64,000 nt of DNA from Macrostomum hystrix (Eukaryota > Platyhelminthes > Macrostomidae), in contig CATNEN010000024.1 of NCBI GenBank assembly GCA_950097015.1, positions 1,617,501 through 1,681,500 on the forward strand. The letters run 5' to 3'. The notes under the pieces are model-generated. The model had not been told where the DNA came from and searched no databases. It saw nothing but the letters and a program-made list of their open reading frames with translations. Position 1 is the first letter of the stretch. Every line of letters begins with the position of its first letter. Made by a program: the position numbers and the translations under genes. Positions 21,901 through 35,100 of the stretch are shown here, in pieces.

Positions 21901-24900
21901 GGAAGCCCGCCACCAATGGGCTCTACGCGACCATCTGGCAGCCCTCCTCATATGGGCTCTACTCCACCATCTGGAAGCCCGCCACCAATGGGCTCTACTC
22001 CCCCATCTGGAAGCCCGCCACCAATGGGCTCTACTCGACCGTCTGGAAGCTCGCCACCAATGGGCTCTACTCGACCGTCTGGAAGCCCGCCACCAATGGG
22101 CTCTACTCGACCGTCTGGAAGCCCGCCACCAATGGGCTCTACTCGACCATCTGGAAGCCCTCCACCAATGGGCTCTACGCGACCATCTGGCAGCCCTCCT
22201 CATATGGGCTCTACTCCACCATCTGGAAGCCCGCCACCAATGGGCTCTACTCGATCATCTGGAAGCCCGCCACAAATGGGCTCTACACGACCATCTGGCA
22301 GCCCTCCTCATATGGGCTCTACTCCCCCATCTGGAAGCCCGCCACCAATGGGCTCTACTCGACCGTCTGGAAGCCCGCCACCAATGGGCTCTACTCCACC
22401 ATCTGGAAGCCCGCCACCAATGGGCTCTACTCGATCATCTGGAAGCCCGCCACAAATGGGCTCTACACGACCATCTGGCAGCCCTCCTCATATGGGCTCT
22501 ACTCCCCCATCTGGAAGCCCTCCTCATATGGGCTCTACTCCCCCGTCTGGCAGCCCTCCTCATATGGGCTCTACTCCCCCGTCTGGAAGCCCGCCGCCAA
22601 TGGGCTCTACTCGACCGTCTGGAAGCCCGTTACCAATGGGCTCTACTCCATCATCTGTAAGCCTCTCGCTCATCTCAACAACATTAGCAACATCACCTGG
22701 TGTGTGTTCACCAACGTACTGTGCTCACGATGGAATCTGTCATGTCACTTCTGGCGGCCCGAGATGCAAGTGTTCTGCTTTGTATTCTGAACCGCGTTGT
22801 GAAACAAGTGAGTGTTAAGACTGCGATTTAGACATAAAGTAGAATTTTTAACGCTGGTCCAGTTGTAAAGCATAGGTTGGAAACTTCGTTTCAGGGCAAT
22901 CTAATTTTAAACTGCAAAGCAAGGTTCAGAGGCCGTTTGTCGCAGCCATGGCAGACCTGAGCAGTCCTGAAGCTAAGGCATTCATTGAGGAATTCATTCG
23001 ATTTGTGAGTGGAAGAGCATACTCGTACATTGCATTATTCCTTTTGGTATATTCAACAAACTATAGGACGTAGGAGTTAGGTGCTCTCTTTTTGAGATTG
23101 GAAGCCTTTGTAAACTGTGAACAATTATACAGCGCCTGAGCATTCTGATTTCAGCTTCTGAACTCCATCAGGAAGTCCAACAATCGTCAGCTTGCCGATT
23201 CTCGTTGCACTGTCAATGTTAGAGAGTTGCGCAGAGGATCGATCGTTGTCGACTATGACCTCACAGCAGCGACGGATATTTCAGCCACGGACGTGAGCAG
23301 CGACATTGACACTGGAATTAGGGCGTACTCAGCGTCAAACGACTCCAGCTCCAACATGACCGTAGAGAATACCACGGTAGCCCGTAAGCTCATAAAATGC
23401 TGGCATGCTGCATTGTAACGACGCAAATAAATTTCAAGCCGAAAGTCACATGCAACAACATTTTAGATGCAAACCTTTGCGACCGAAACGACACTTGCTC
23501 GCCATATGCCAGCTGCAATAGCTCCTCAGGAAACGTAAGCACAATGTGCCGATGCAACGACGGGTACCGGAGCGATTCCAACAATTCGTATCCAGGATAC
23601 CTGTGCACACAGACCTGCCGAGCCATTTCCTGTTCTGCTAATCAAACGTGCGTTGAAAACACCGGCAGAAATGCAGTCTGTACTGCGATGACTACCCCGA
23701 TTGGGTCTCCTCCGCCAAACTCAACTCCAATGGCAACCGGACCTCCACCGACTAGACCTCCCACGACTGGACCTCCATCGACTGGACGTCCTCCAACTGG
23801 ATCACATCCGACCGGATCACCTCCGACCGGATTACCTCCGACCGGACCTCCCCCGACAACTCCTATGGCGACTGGACGTCCTCCAACTGGATCACCTCCG
23901 ACCGGATCACCTCCGACCGGATCTCCTCCAACTGGATCACCTCCGACTGGATTACCTCCGACCGGACCTCTCCCGACAACTCCAATGGCGACTGGACGTC
24001 CTCCAACTGGATCACCTCCGACTGGATTACCTCCGACCGGACCTCCCGCGACAACTCAAATGGCGACTGGACGTCCTCCAACTGGATCACCTCCGACTGA
24101 ATTACCTCCGACCGGACCTCCCGCGATAACTCCAATGGCGACTGGACGTCCTCCAACTGGATCACCTCCGACCGGACCTCCCGCGACAACTCCAATGGCG
24201 ACTGGACGCCCTCCAACTGGATCACCTCCGACTGGACCTCCCCCGACATCTCCAATGTCGACTGGACGTCCTCCAACTGGATCACCTCCGACCGGATCAC
24301 CTCCGACCGGATCTCCTCCAACAGGATTACCTCCAACTGGATCACCTCCGACCGGACCTCCCCCGACAACTCCAATGGCGACTGGACGTCCTCCAACTGG
24401 ATCACCTCCGACTGGATCACCTCCGACCGGACCTCCCGCGACAACTCCAATGGCGACTGGACGTCCTCCAACTGGATCACCTCCGACCGGACCTCCCGCG
24501 ACAACTCCAATGGCGACTGGACGTCCTCCAACTGGATCACCTCCGACCGGACCTCCCCCGACAACTCCAATGGCGACTGGACGTCCTCCAACTGGATCAC
24601 CTCCGACTGGATTACCTCCGACCGGACCTCCCGCGACAACTCCAATGGCGACTGGACGTCCTCCAACTGGATCACCTCCGACCGGACCTCCCGCGACAAC
24701 TCCAATGGCGACTGGACGCCCTCCAACTGGATCACTTCCGACCGGACCTCCTCCGACAAGTCCATTGCTGACAGGAGCTCCAACGACAAGTATATTGATG
24801 ACAGGAGCTCCAACGACAAGTCCATTGCTGACAGGAGCTCCAACGACAAGGCCATTGCTGACAGGAGCTCCAACGACAAGTCCATTGCTGACAGGAGCTC

Positions 24901-27147
24901 CAACGACAAGTATATTGATGACAGGAGCTCCAACGACAAGTCCATTGCTGACAGGAGCTCCAACGACAAGGCCATTGCTGACAGGAGCTCCAACGACAAG
25001 TCCATTGCTGACAGGAGCTCCAACGACAAGTCCATTGCTGACAGGAGCTCCAACAACAGGACATTCTTCGACTGGACCAGTATCAACAAGTCCAGTAAAC
25101 ACAGCGCCTCCGTCTACTGTCCAACCAACGAGCACTGAGTCGGCGACAACTGCTAGTCAGTGTTCGGCCTCCTATTGTCAGAATGGTCGCCCGTGTTCTC
25201 TAATTGGAAGCATTAGGCGTTGCAATTGTGGATCGAAGTACACTGGTGAACAATGCGAATTCAGTGAGTCTTTCATTCTGGTTTTGTGGCATTTTCCAAC
25301 GAAATATTAAACATTGTTGATCTGCATGCACATTTTACCTTCTTGCTTTTCAGAGCGAAATACTGTGGTAGCAACCAACCGTATTGAATCCCAAAATTTT
25401 CTGCCTGACTACTTCCAGATTACATCCACAGCGTCAATTCAATTCTTCCAACAATTTCAATCTTTTGTGAGTCAATCGCAAAATGTTTTTAAATTAAATT
25501 GTTGTATTACCTGTTGTAGTGGGGGTAATTGGCAGAGCGGTTAACGCGTTTGCCTCTCGCACAAAGGCCCCTGAGCTCGATTCCGCAGCGAGGGGACATT
25601 CATTTTGGACGCAGCCGTGAACAGGGTTTGGGGGCTTGCCGTGCAATAGACGCCATTTAGGGCCAACCTCAAAGCCACATTGAAAAAGTACATTTATAGC
25701 TATTTATAGCTGTGCATGACGATGAAAAAGTCAGGGCAGATGTACACACCTGTGTGAGCGTGTGCCTGCGCACGGTATCTGTGTGCGTGTGTGCTCAGCG
25801 AAATCGGCAGAATTGCCTCCTCGCCGGCTGCATGTCTTAGTGTCACCAAAAAGGTGCCCACAGCCCTCCTGCAATTATTATTTTTATTATTATTACAATT
25901 ATAATCTGTTGTGAAAAGTATGGATGCGGTCATGGTTTACAATCCTTGAATTTTAGCTTCGACAGAGCTTCGCACTGTCTTCAAACAAGGAATTCGCGCG
26001 AGCGTCTTTAGAGTTCACTCTCATCTCTCTGACACCGGGCTCGGTGGTGACCACCTATAGGATGGATGTGGGAACTAACACCTCTAGTCCTGACCTATCA
26101 GCCCGCGACATCGCTTCGGCCATGGATTCCGGACTCGCTGCGTTCGCTTCCAGTGGCGGCAACAGCAGTAGCTTCAACTTCACCGTCGGAAACACGACAG
26201 CCACTGGTGAGAAAGCATCGAGTATCTCACACTATGACTGCTACGTTCCGGGTAATAATTATAAAAAGCTTTTCATTGCCTCGAATGTTTCTAGCGTACA
26301 ATTTCTGCACCTCTGGTGAAGCCGGCTGCTCTTCTAACGCCGAATGCGCAATGGTTGGTACCACATACAACTGCACCTGCCGGTCTGGCTACACTGACTC
26401 GGAAACCAGCCAGCCAGGCACCGTTTGCACCCAGAACTGCCCGTCTAACGTTGCCAGCTGTTCGGGAAACGGCATCTGTAAGGCGGTCCGCGGCCAGGCC
26501 GTCCAGTGCGAATGCTTCACAGGCTACTCTGGCCCCACCTGCTCCCTGGTGTCTCTTAGCCCGGCGGTGCTGGCTCTGGTCATTGTTGTGCCAATCCTGT
26601 TTGCTATCATTGCTGCCGTGGTGACGGGCATGCTGTGCATGAACAGGCGGCAGAAGAAACTAAAGCAGAAAATCGCCGAGTCTGTTCTGGACACTGTCTC
26701 ACAGAGAGAGTCGATGGCGGCTGGTGGGACCAGCCGACCGTCCACTCACAGGTCGCAGAACGACATGGTAGGCGATGAAAAATCCAGGGTGATTCGTTTG
26801 ATTTGGTTACAAAAATTTAAATAAATATAAAAACTAAAACTTTCAAATTTTACCAGCCTCCCCAGGGCCGCATTCCAAGAGCTCAGCTCGCCCAACCAGA
26901 CTTCGCTAATCAGTACGCCTACGAGGAGTACGCAACCAGCAGTCGTCAGCAGCAGCAGCAACAGCAGCCGCAGCAAAGCTTTGCGTATCCTCACAAGCGC
27001 TATTCAAACATGATGTTTGTAGATGGCAACGGAGAGGTAAGAAAGACAATATCTTGTTTCCCCAGTTTAGCACACAAAAAAATTGTTTTCACCTCTTTCT
27101 CATCTCAGGATGCAGTCAACACTCAACGGAACACTCAGTATTACTGA
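18923..27147 (+). CDS. Transmembrane mucin with duplicated mucin-EGF-SEA-EGF module
   Basis: Ten exons: 18923-18983, 19070-22807, 22895-23004, 23155-23383, 23446-25263, 25354-25466, 25957-26206, 26295-26767, 26857-27036, 27109-27147. Every join keeps frame (phase 1 or 0), giving about 2,336 residues. Order: signal peptide (FLVALALQFG); about 97 PSGSPPPMGSTR-type 12-residue repeats; EGF-like (CSPTYCAHDGIC, CKCSALYSEPRC); SEA domain with the cleavage motif GSIVVDYDL; two EGF-like modules; second P/T/S region (TGSPP, then TGAPTTSPLL repeats); EGF-like; second SEA (PGSVVTTYRM); two EGF-like; one membrane helix (VLALVIVVPILFAIIAAVV); basic stop-transfer and a Gln-rich, Tyr-containing tail. Membrane mucins shield epithelia, and SEA domains self-cleave at G/S. 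The acceptor of exon 5 (CGAAAG) is weak. A SINE lies in intron 6. No vertebrate orthologue is implied. Confidence 0.85.
19165..22660 (+). repeat. 36-bp coding minisatellite, about 97 copies
   Basis: Encodes 12-residue units PSGSPPPMGSTR and PSGSPPHMGSTP. The unit is a multiple of three, so long open frames also appear in other frames and on the minus strand; these are shadows. Distinctive variants recur at offsets of 1044 bp (20221 and 21265, CATATGGGCTTTACTCC) and 1080 bp, so blocks of 29-30 units have been duplicated. Confidence 0.95.
23770..24755 (+). repeat. 15-bp coding minisatellite (TGSPP units)
   Basis: ACTGGATCACCTCCG-type units encode TGSPP, TGLPP and TGRPP, punctuated by TTPMA segments about every 5-8 units. 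It forms the first half of the second mucin region. Confidence 0.9.
24757..25060 (+). repeat. 30-bp coding minisatellite, 10 copies
   Basis: ACAAGTCCATTGCTGACAGG plus AGCTCCAACG, encoding TSPLLTGAPT with variants TSILM and TRPLL. The variants recur in the same order, so a five-unit block has been duplicated. Second half of mucin region two. Confidence 0.92.
25518..25905 (+). mobile_element. tRNA-derived SINE, copy 3
   Basis: Head TGGCAGAGCGGTTAACGCG (A box) and GAGCTCGATTCC (B box), then the shared body and a TTATTATTATT-rich tail. A short direct repeat CTGTTGT at 25511-25517 and 25906-25912 may be the target duplication. It lies in intron 6 of the mucin gene, same orientation, with a small private insertion (TTTATAGCTATTTATAGC). 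Confidence 0.9.
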
Positions 27148-29188
27148 GCTGGAAAGCTTCTGTCACGGTCAGATGCCGCTCAACCACCGTCTGTCTCCGC
27201 ACGAGATATATGCTAACTTTACCTTCTCATTTACGTTTTGCGCTACTTTAACGCTTGTTTTAGTATTGATATTGCGATAGACAGAAATTAGACATAACCG
27301 GGACTATTGCGCGGCGCTTCTAAAGGCTGCGTTCAGCTGTTTAGTCCATGGACTATGGGGGCATCACACGCAATCAAATTTCTACTCCAGCTGGTGCTGG
27401 TTCTCACTTGAAAGCCGGGTAAAATGAGGTAATATGGGATTAACTGTATCTTTCTGAGAAATTCAAAAACTTTCCCCATGGCTAAGGCTAAAACTTCCGA
27501 CCGCTCTCTCGAATAGGAATCCAAAGATAAACTACAACCGCCAAGTTTGGGCCAAATTCACCAACGATTATTGAGCAACAACTCAGCAATTATTTATTAA
27601 AATTCCTTTTCCGCTTCCCACTAAAGTGCCTGGATGCAACTGGCTGCTACTTATTACTTATGGCAAAATGTAAAAAAACATTCCGTGTTTTATATTTCAT
27701 TGCGTCCTGCAAGGACTGTTTTGATACTTTTACCTCTTTACTTAGTTGAATTTGTGCTTTAACGTAGTTTTTAATCTAAAAATAATATAAAATGCATGCT
27801 AGAAACGCCACATTTAACTTGAGCTAATGATGCAAAAGAGGTGCGCTATAAGTCGGCTCCCTATACCTACAATTTGCAGTTAGTGAATCCTATTATTAAA
27901 AATATGAAAATAACTGTAAGTTTTACATAAAACTAGAATATCTTACATTACGAATAACTTTAGATTTTCGTGGTGTCAACTATGCTTCCTGAAAATTTTG
28001 TGATTCCAGAAAGGTATAAAAATCGCATAAAGCCTATGTGTCGAGCAGCTTATGATTTAATTTATTCAGCTATCTTCAAAGAGCTAGTTCGTTTTGTTAT
28101 AATGCTTTAGTATCGCTTAAAAGTTTAAACGTTTTTAAAAATAGAAACAAGAAATACTGATCACTGCTGGTGGCACAAAATGCGACGGATTTAATGCGCG
28201 TAGAAAGCTAGTTTGAAGGGCCAGCGTTCTATTTTCTTTTGAATAGTTTGTAAAATTTGAAGCTGACAAATTCTTTTTTAACTAACAGAACGATATGTAA
28301 AACAGTGTATTTGGTTCCACAATCCTAAATCTATCTCGCTCCATCACAGTACCTGTGGATGAGAGGATTAAGTTTTTAAAAGTGTTTCTAACCTTTATAT
28401 TATATTTTTTTCTAGATTAAAAAATAATTTAAAAAAATTCTCATGCATTCACTGTTTTAATTGTTTTTCCAGTCTGAACTTCATGATGGATAGTTACTAA
28501 AATTATTATTAATAATACCTCTGCATAAAATAAATCTGTGATTCATATATTTTTGTTACAGTTTCATAAATTGACTTGTGTATGCCTTTCACAATACTTT
28601 TTATCTGATAGTCTTTACTAATTTAGTAAATTGTACTATAAGCTAAGTTTTGGAATTCGATTAGGAAATAGTACACAATGTACTTTCAGAAAAAAATGTT
28701 AAACCTTAATGTTGATTTCTTTAATTTTGATTATTACAACAATAAAGACCTACTAGCTATTTGCAAATTTTTCACATTGTGCATATTACAAATTGGGTTT
28801 TTCATTAAAGAAATATTTTGCCTGCCAATAGTATCTTAAAACTGCAATATACATTGGAAATGAAGAAGCTTTCTCTCATGAAATTTTTTGATTTGAAAAA
28901 ATATTTTAGTTTACTAATATAAATCTCTTATGTAAATTTCATGATTATTAGTTATACTTTTTGGATGTATTTTAATTGAAACTATGCACAAGCATAAAAA
29001 TGGTAGTATCTGTAACACGTCTATTATAAAAATGTCTATGTTCGAGTAGTTTACACACAAATGATGTCATTCCAGGACAAAAAGCTTGTAAACGTAAAAT
29101 AAACCACCATTAGAATATCCAAAAGTACACAGCTAACCAACTATCGTCATTAATCTTCAACGCAGCATACACTGGCTAACACAAAGCA
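27148..29188. other. AT-rich intergenic spacer
   Basis: Between the mucin stop and the SLC4 start. Strongly AT-rich from 27600 to 29150. No exon, RNA gene or repeat family recognised. Mucin 3' UTR and SLC4 promoter must be here, but no clear signal was found. Confidence 0.4.
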
Positions 29189-32100
29189 ATGTCGGACAGT
29201 CAGCCAGTGCCAGACAGTTTGCGTGACTATTACAATATCGAGCGCGTCTGCGAGGAGGTAAGCAGTCATCGAAGCCTGCCGCATGCCAGCCCGCAGAAGA
29301 CGGTGCTGATTGGCGTTCAGGTGCCAGCGCACAGCCGGCGCAGGCATCGACGCCGACGGGTTAACCAAGGTGAGCAGCTTCTAGTGCACAGTGTTAGGGT
29401 TAGGGTTAGAGGGTTCATCACTGAGACCAGACTCAGGCAACTCTGGAGGCGGCTATGGGACAGATCCAGGCATCATATGATTAATTAGAACATATATACT
29501 CAAAGCTGGCATCTTACCTGCATTCACCTCTCGTTACTTGCTTCAGCCGTGTCAATCGGCGAGTCAGTAGATGAGCACAATGACGCTGAGGGAGTCGACT
29601 CGCAACCCGGTGAGTTTTTTGGCGACTGACGCTGGCACCGGCGTCACTGACAATCAGGCCATAGGCAGTGATGTCACTCACAATCAGGATAATGGCAGTG
29701 ATGTCACTGACAATCAGGCCATAGGCAGTGATGTCACTGACAATCAGGCCATAGGCAGTGATGTCACTGACAATCAGGCCATAGGCAGTGATGTCACTGA
29801 CAATCAGGCCTTAGGCAATTATGTCACTGACAATCAGGCCATAGGCAGTGATGTCACTGACAATCAGGCTATAGGCAGTGATGTCACTGACAAGCTGCGT
29901 GGCTGCTAAAGTGCATTGTGAAGCGGCTGAGAGCTTGCCGGTCGGGTGTATTCATAAAAAATCAGACGGGATATTTGCAGCCGAGATAATTCATATCAGG
30001 AACTGCATAGATGATAATGCGGAGGCGACAGCGGTGCAAGCACCTACACATATGCGCACTGAGTACTATCGAACATGGGATTCGGGCATAATTTTATGCG
30101 TTACTTCATAAACCGGTTCTAGCCAGCTCGCGAGATTTGAGGTGGTGGGGTGGGAGAAACTCGGGGGGAGTGGACGGCTGGAATTAGTGGGATTCGAGGC
30201 CCGAGCTAGATTTGAAGGCCGCAGGCGTTGATCCGTAAATCAGACGCCCCAGCTCTCCTGTAACAGAATTCCCATCCATTTGCAAGTCCATTGTTAACAG
30301 CTTATCCCCGAAAATTCACATTTTTAATCCTCTCCTGCTCCGCTTCCCTCTGTCCAACGCCTTCGGAAACTAATGACAACAAATTTATGTATTGCCGACG
30401 CAGCCGTGTACAGCTCTCCCAGCTCATGTGCACTCTGGGTTGCTGGGAGAGGGAGGGAATTAAACTCGAGTGCACCTACGAGTACTTACGGGCATTGCTG
30501 AAATTCTACTCATTGTGTCCTGCTCACGCAAAGTTTTAATCTAAACATATTGTGAAGAGTTCTAATTAAATTGTAGTTTTCTTACTAAAGAGTCTCTTCG
30601 AAACTTAAAAAACTTTGTTTGAAAAATGAAACATTCAGATTGACCAGCTTAGTTGAGGCATACACATGCAACTTTCCAATTAATTTATTTTTCACACTTT
30701 TCAATCACTTAATTCTATTTTTTTTCTTTTGATGCTCAAGCGAACCTTGTCCGTGTGTTTGTGCCCGTAATCCGTTCGCTGAGCTAAACTCATGAGATTA
30801 ATGCGCACTTTTAAGTCTTAGTGCTTAAAATCCCATCACTACCCCTCTGATTCCTCCTACCCCTCCGATTCCTCCTACCCCTCCGATTCCTCCTACCCCT
30901 CCGATTCCTCCTACCCCTCCGATTCCTCCTACCCCTAAGATTCCTCCTACCCCTAAGATTCCTCCTACCCCTTCGATTCCTTCTACCCCTCCGATTCCTC
31001 CTACCCCTCCGATTCCTCCTACCCCTCCGATTCCTCCTACCCCTCCGATTCCTCCTACCCCTCCGATTCCTCCTACCCCTCCGATTCCTCCTACCCCTCC
31101 GATTCCTCCTACCCCTCCGATTCCTCCTACCCCTAAGATTCCTCCTACCCCTCCGATTCCTTCTACCTCTCCGATTCCTCCTACCCCTCAGATTCCTCCT
31201 ACCCCTCTGATTCCTTCTACCCCTCCGATTCCTTCTACCCCTAAGATTCCTCCTACCCCTCCGATTCCTCCTACCCCTCCGATTCCTTCTACCCCTCCGA
31301 TTCCTTCTACCTCTCCGATTCCTCCTACCCCTCAGATTCCTCCTACCCCTCTGATTCCTTCTACCCCTCCGATTCCTTCTACCCCTCAGATTCCTTCTAC
31401 CCCTCCGATTCCTTCTACCCCTCAGATTCCTTCTACCCCTCCAATTCCTCCTACCCCTCTGATTCCTCCTACCCCTCCGATTCCTTCTACTTTACTTTTT
31501 TTGCACTAAGCTGCTGTTGCTGCAAGTATATAAAAGCATACACAAGCAGGTAAAAGTACAGGCAGGATACAGCCCCAGTTGTATTTAACCTATTTCAAAT
31601 CCAACTGATATCTATTCTGGGCTTTCTGCATTCAGCCGCTATCCAAGCAATATTGCTCAGCTCAGGTTGAGCAGACTGGGCGCGAGTTCTGTGTCTAAAC
31701 GGGACGCATTGTAAATTTTCAAAGGATCTGTAGAAAAGCTGTTTTCTAGCCTAGTAGCCGGGCTGCACGCGATGTCTGAGGATTTGGCGGGTGAGGGAGT
31801 GAGGTGGGCGGGCAGCCGGCGGGAATCGGATTATAGGGCCGCGACATAGCGAGGGGCGGGGGGAGCTGTGGCATTCCCAGCAAACAGATTAAGCTAATCA
31901 GCCGTGAGAACCGACGCGACTCGTTTGACTATTTGTTCGAAATAATTAAACCTGTTGCTCCAATTAAGCGAGCGATGATTAACAGGCGGTGACGGGATCA
32001 GTATTGCTGTATAGAACTGTTCAAAAATTATCACCATAGAAAATATATTTATAATTCTGTTTCGTTGCAATGACATCCCCTCAGTTCGAATATCATCCCC

Positions 32101-35100
32101 TCAGTTCGAATTTTATCCCCTCAGTTCGAATTTTATCCCCTCAGTTCGAATTTTATCCCCTCAGTTCGAATTTTATCCCCTCAGTTCGAATATCATCCCC
32201 TCAGTTCGAATATCATCCCCTCAGTTCGAATTTTATCCCCTCAGATCGAATTTTATCCCCTCAGTTCGAATATCATCCCCTCAGTTCGAATTTTATCCCC
32301 TCAGTTCGAATTTTATCCCCTCAGTTCGAATATCATCCCCTCAGTTCGAATATCATCCCCTCAGTTCGAATTTCATCCCCTCAGTTCGAATTTTATCCCC
32401 TCAGTTCGAATATCATCCCCTCAGTTCGAATGTCATCCCCTCAGTTCAAATGTCATCCCCTCAGTTTGAATGTTATCCCCTCAGTTCGAATGTCATCCCC
32501 TCAGTTTGAATGTTATCCCCTCAAACTTTGGATGTTATCCCCTCATCATCACGCAGGCGGTTTCATCGGCTCCGCAGATCCATCTGCCCGAGTCCAGTTC
32601 CTGTTGGGCAACGTCGAAGACGAGGAAGGCGACGAGCTTGATGTGCACCCCATCTTCTGCGAGATGGACGAGCTGGTCAAGTGTGACTCGGCCGGTGCGT
32701 TTGCTGCGTCTGCTGAGTTACCTCCGACACCCCCATTCAGCCGGACCATCCGACACCCCCCATTCAGCTGGACCATCCGACACCCCCCATTCAGCTGGAT
32801 TCTCCGCCAACCCCCCATTCAGCTGGGCCATCCGACACCCCCCATTCAGCTGGATTCTCCGCCAACCCCCCATTCAGCTGGGCCATCCGACACCCCCATT
32901 CAGCTGGACCATCCGACACCCCCATTCAGCTGGACCATCCGACACCCCCCATTCAGCTGGATTCTCCGCCAACCCCCCATTCAGCTGGACCATCCGACAC
33001 CCCCATTCAGCTGGACCCTCCGACACCCCTCATTCAGCTGGACCATCCGACACCCCCCATTCAGCTGGACCATCCGACACCCCCCATTCAGCTGGATTCT
33101 CCGCCAACCCCCCATTCAGCTGGGCCATCCGACACCCCCATTCAGCTGGACCATCCGACACCCCCCATTCAGCTGGACCATCCGACACCCCCATTCAGCT
33201 TGACCCTCCGACACCCCTCATTCAGCTGGACCCTCCGACACCCCTCATTCAGCTAGACCCTCCGACACCCCTCATTCAGCTGGACCCTCCGACACCCCTC
33301 ATTCAGCTGGACCCTCCGACACCCCTCATTCAGCTGGACCCTCCGACACCCCTCATTCAGCTGGACCCTCAGACACCCCCATTCAGCTGGACCCTCCGAC
33401 ACCCCTCATTCAGCTGGACCCTCAGACACCCCCATTCAGCTGGACCCTCCGACACCCCTCATTCAGCTTGACCCTCCGACACCCCCCATTCAGCTGGACC
33501 CTCCGACACCCCTCATTCAGCTGGACCCTCCGACACCCCTCATTCAGCTGGACCCTCCGACACCCCCCATTCAGCTGGACCCTCCGACACCCCTCATTCA
33601 GCTGGTCCCTCCGACACCCCTCATTCAGCTGGACCCTCCGACACCCCTCATTCAGCTAGACCATCCGACACCCCCATTCAGCTGGACACTCCGCCAAATG
33701 CCGCATCCCGCAGGTGATCTGCAGTGGCGCGAGAGCGCTCGCTGGATCAAGTTCGAGGAGGACGTCGAAGAGGGCGGCGAACGCTGGTCGAAGCCGCATG
33801 TGGCCACCCTGAGCTTGTTCGCCCTATTCGAGGTTCGCAACTCCATCTACAGCGGTGAGATCCTGCTTGACTGCGAAGCCCTGACCATGGAGGCGGTGGC
33901 CGATCACGTGACGGACAGGCTGGTGGCAGCCGGTCGGCTGTCAGCGGAGACCCGGCCGGCGGTGGTCGAGGCCCTGTTGAAGCGCCACCTCCATCTGCAT
34001 GAGCGCAGGGCGAGGAGCGGCGCTGCCGCCAACTTGGGCGCCAAGATTCGCAGCTTCGCCGACATCGGCAAGAAGTCGTCGTCGAAGGACTTGGAGAGAG
34101 GTGGGCATTATAAATAATAATTGCAGGTGGGCTGCGGGGCAATGGCACATCATTTGGTGACACTAGACCCGCAGCCAGCGAGGAGACAATTCTGCCCATT
34201 TCGCTAACTCCTGAGCACACACGCACAGATACTGTACGAAGGCACACGCTCACACAGGTGTGTACATCTGCCCTGACTTTCTCATAGCCAGGCAGCACTC
34301 TCAATGGCCTTGGAGTTGGGACCTTGGTGCGAGAGGCAAGCGCGTTTACCGCTCTGCCACTCACTCCCCTGTGGGCAATATAATTTCGTTGATCTTCGTG
34401 GATGATCGGGTTCCAAAACCTGTACACCTTTTCCTTCCGCATCCGCAGACGCCGGCTCGATGCCACGCATCGGCAGCAGCCGCGGTGATATGGGCGAGAT
34501 TGACCCGTCAGCGTCGAACGCGGACCTGCAGCACCACCAGCAGCATCATCCGCAGCACCATCCGCACGGATACAAGTTCGATCAGCACTTCATGAAGAAG
34601 ATCCCACCCGGTGCTGAGACCTCCAACATCCTCGTTGGCAGCGTTGACTTCCTCGATCGCCAGCTGACGGCCTTCATTCGACTGCGCACCGCCGTGATCC
34701 TCGGCGATCTCACCGAGGTGCCGGTGCCCACCCGCTTCATCTACGTGCTGCTGGGACCCGCCGGTCAGACAGCCAACTTCCACGAGATGGGCCGGAGTAT
34801 GGCCACGCTCATGTCTGATGAGATCTTCCACGACATCGCCTACCTGGCCAAAAGCAAGGTGAGTCAAGGCACAGTGAGTGTGTACACTGCCTGACGATGA
34901 GAAAGTCATGGCAGATGTACACACCTTTGTGCGGGTGTGCTCAAGAGTCAGCGAAACGGGCAGAATTGCCTCCTCTGGGGCTGCGGGTCGACTATCGCCA
35001 GATGATAAGACAGTGCCCAATGCCGCCTGGAGATATAGACATCAATATTAATCCTGAGAGCCTTGGGTCAATCTTATCCCTTGGCACCTACAAAGGATGT

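Noticed and set aside
19156-22203. Long minus-strand and alternative-frame open frames across the mucin array
   Set aside because: A 36-bp unit keeps any frame free of stops open; only the plus frame joins the signal peptide, EGF and SEA exons.
24056-25135. Minus-strand 359-codon frame over the second mucin region
   Set aside because: Shadow of the 15-bp and 30-bp coding repeats.
29395-29411. Possible chromosome end or fusion scar
   Set aside because: Only two and a half TTAGGG units inside an intron; too short to mean more than chance or a repair patch.
30838-31492. Possible CRISPR-like regular array
   Set aside because: Pure head-to-tail 18-bp repeats with no unique spacers, in a eukaryotic intron; the same holds for all other arrays here.
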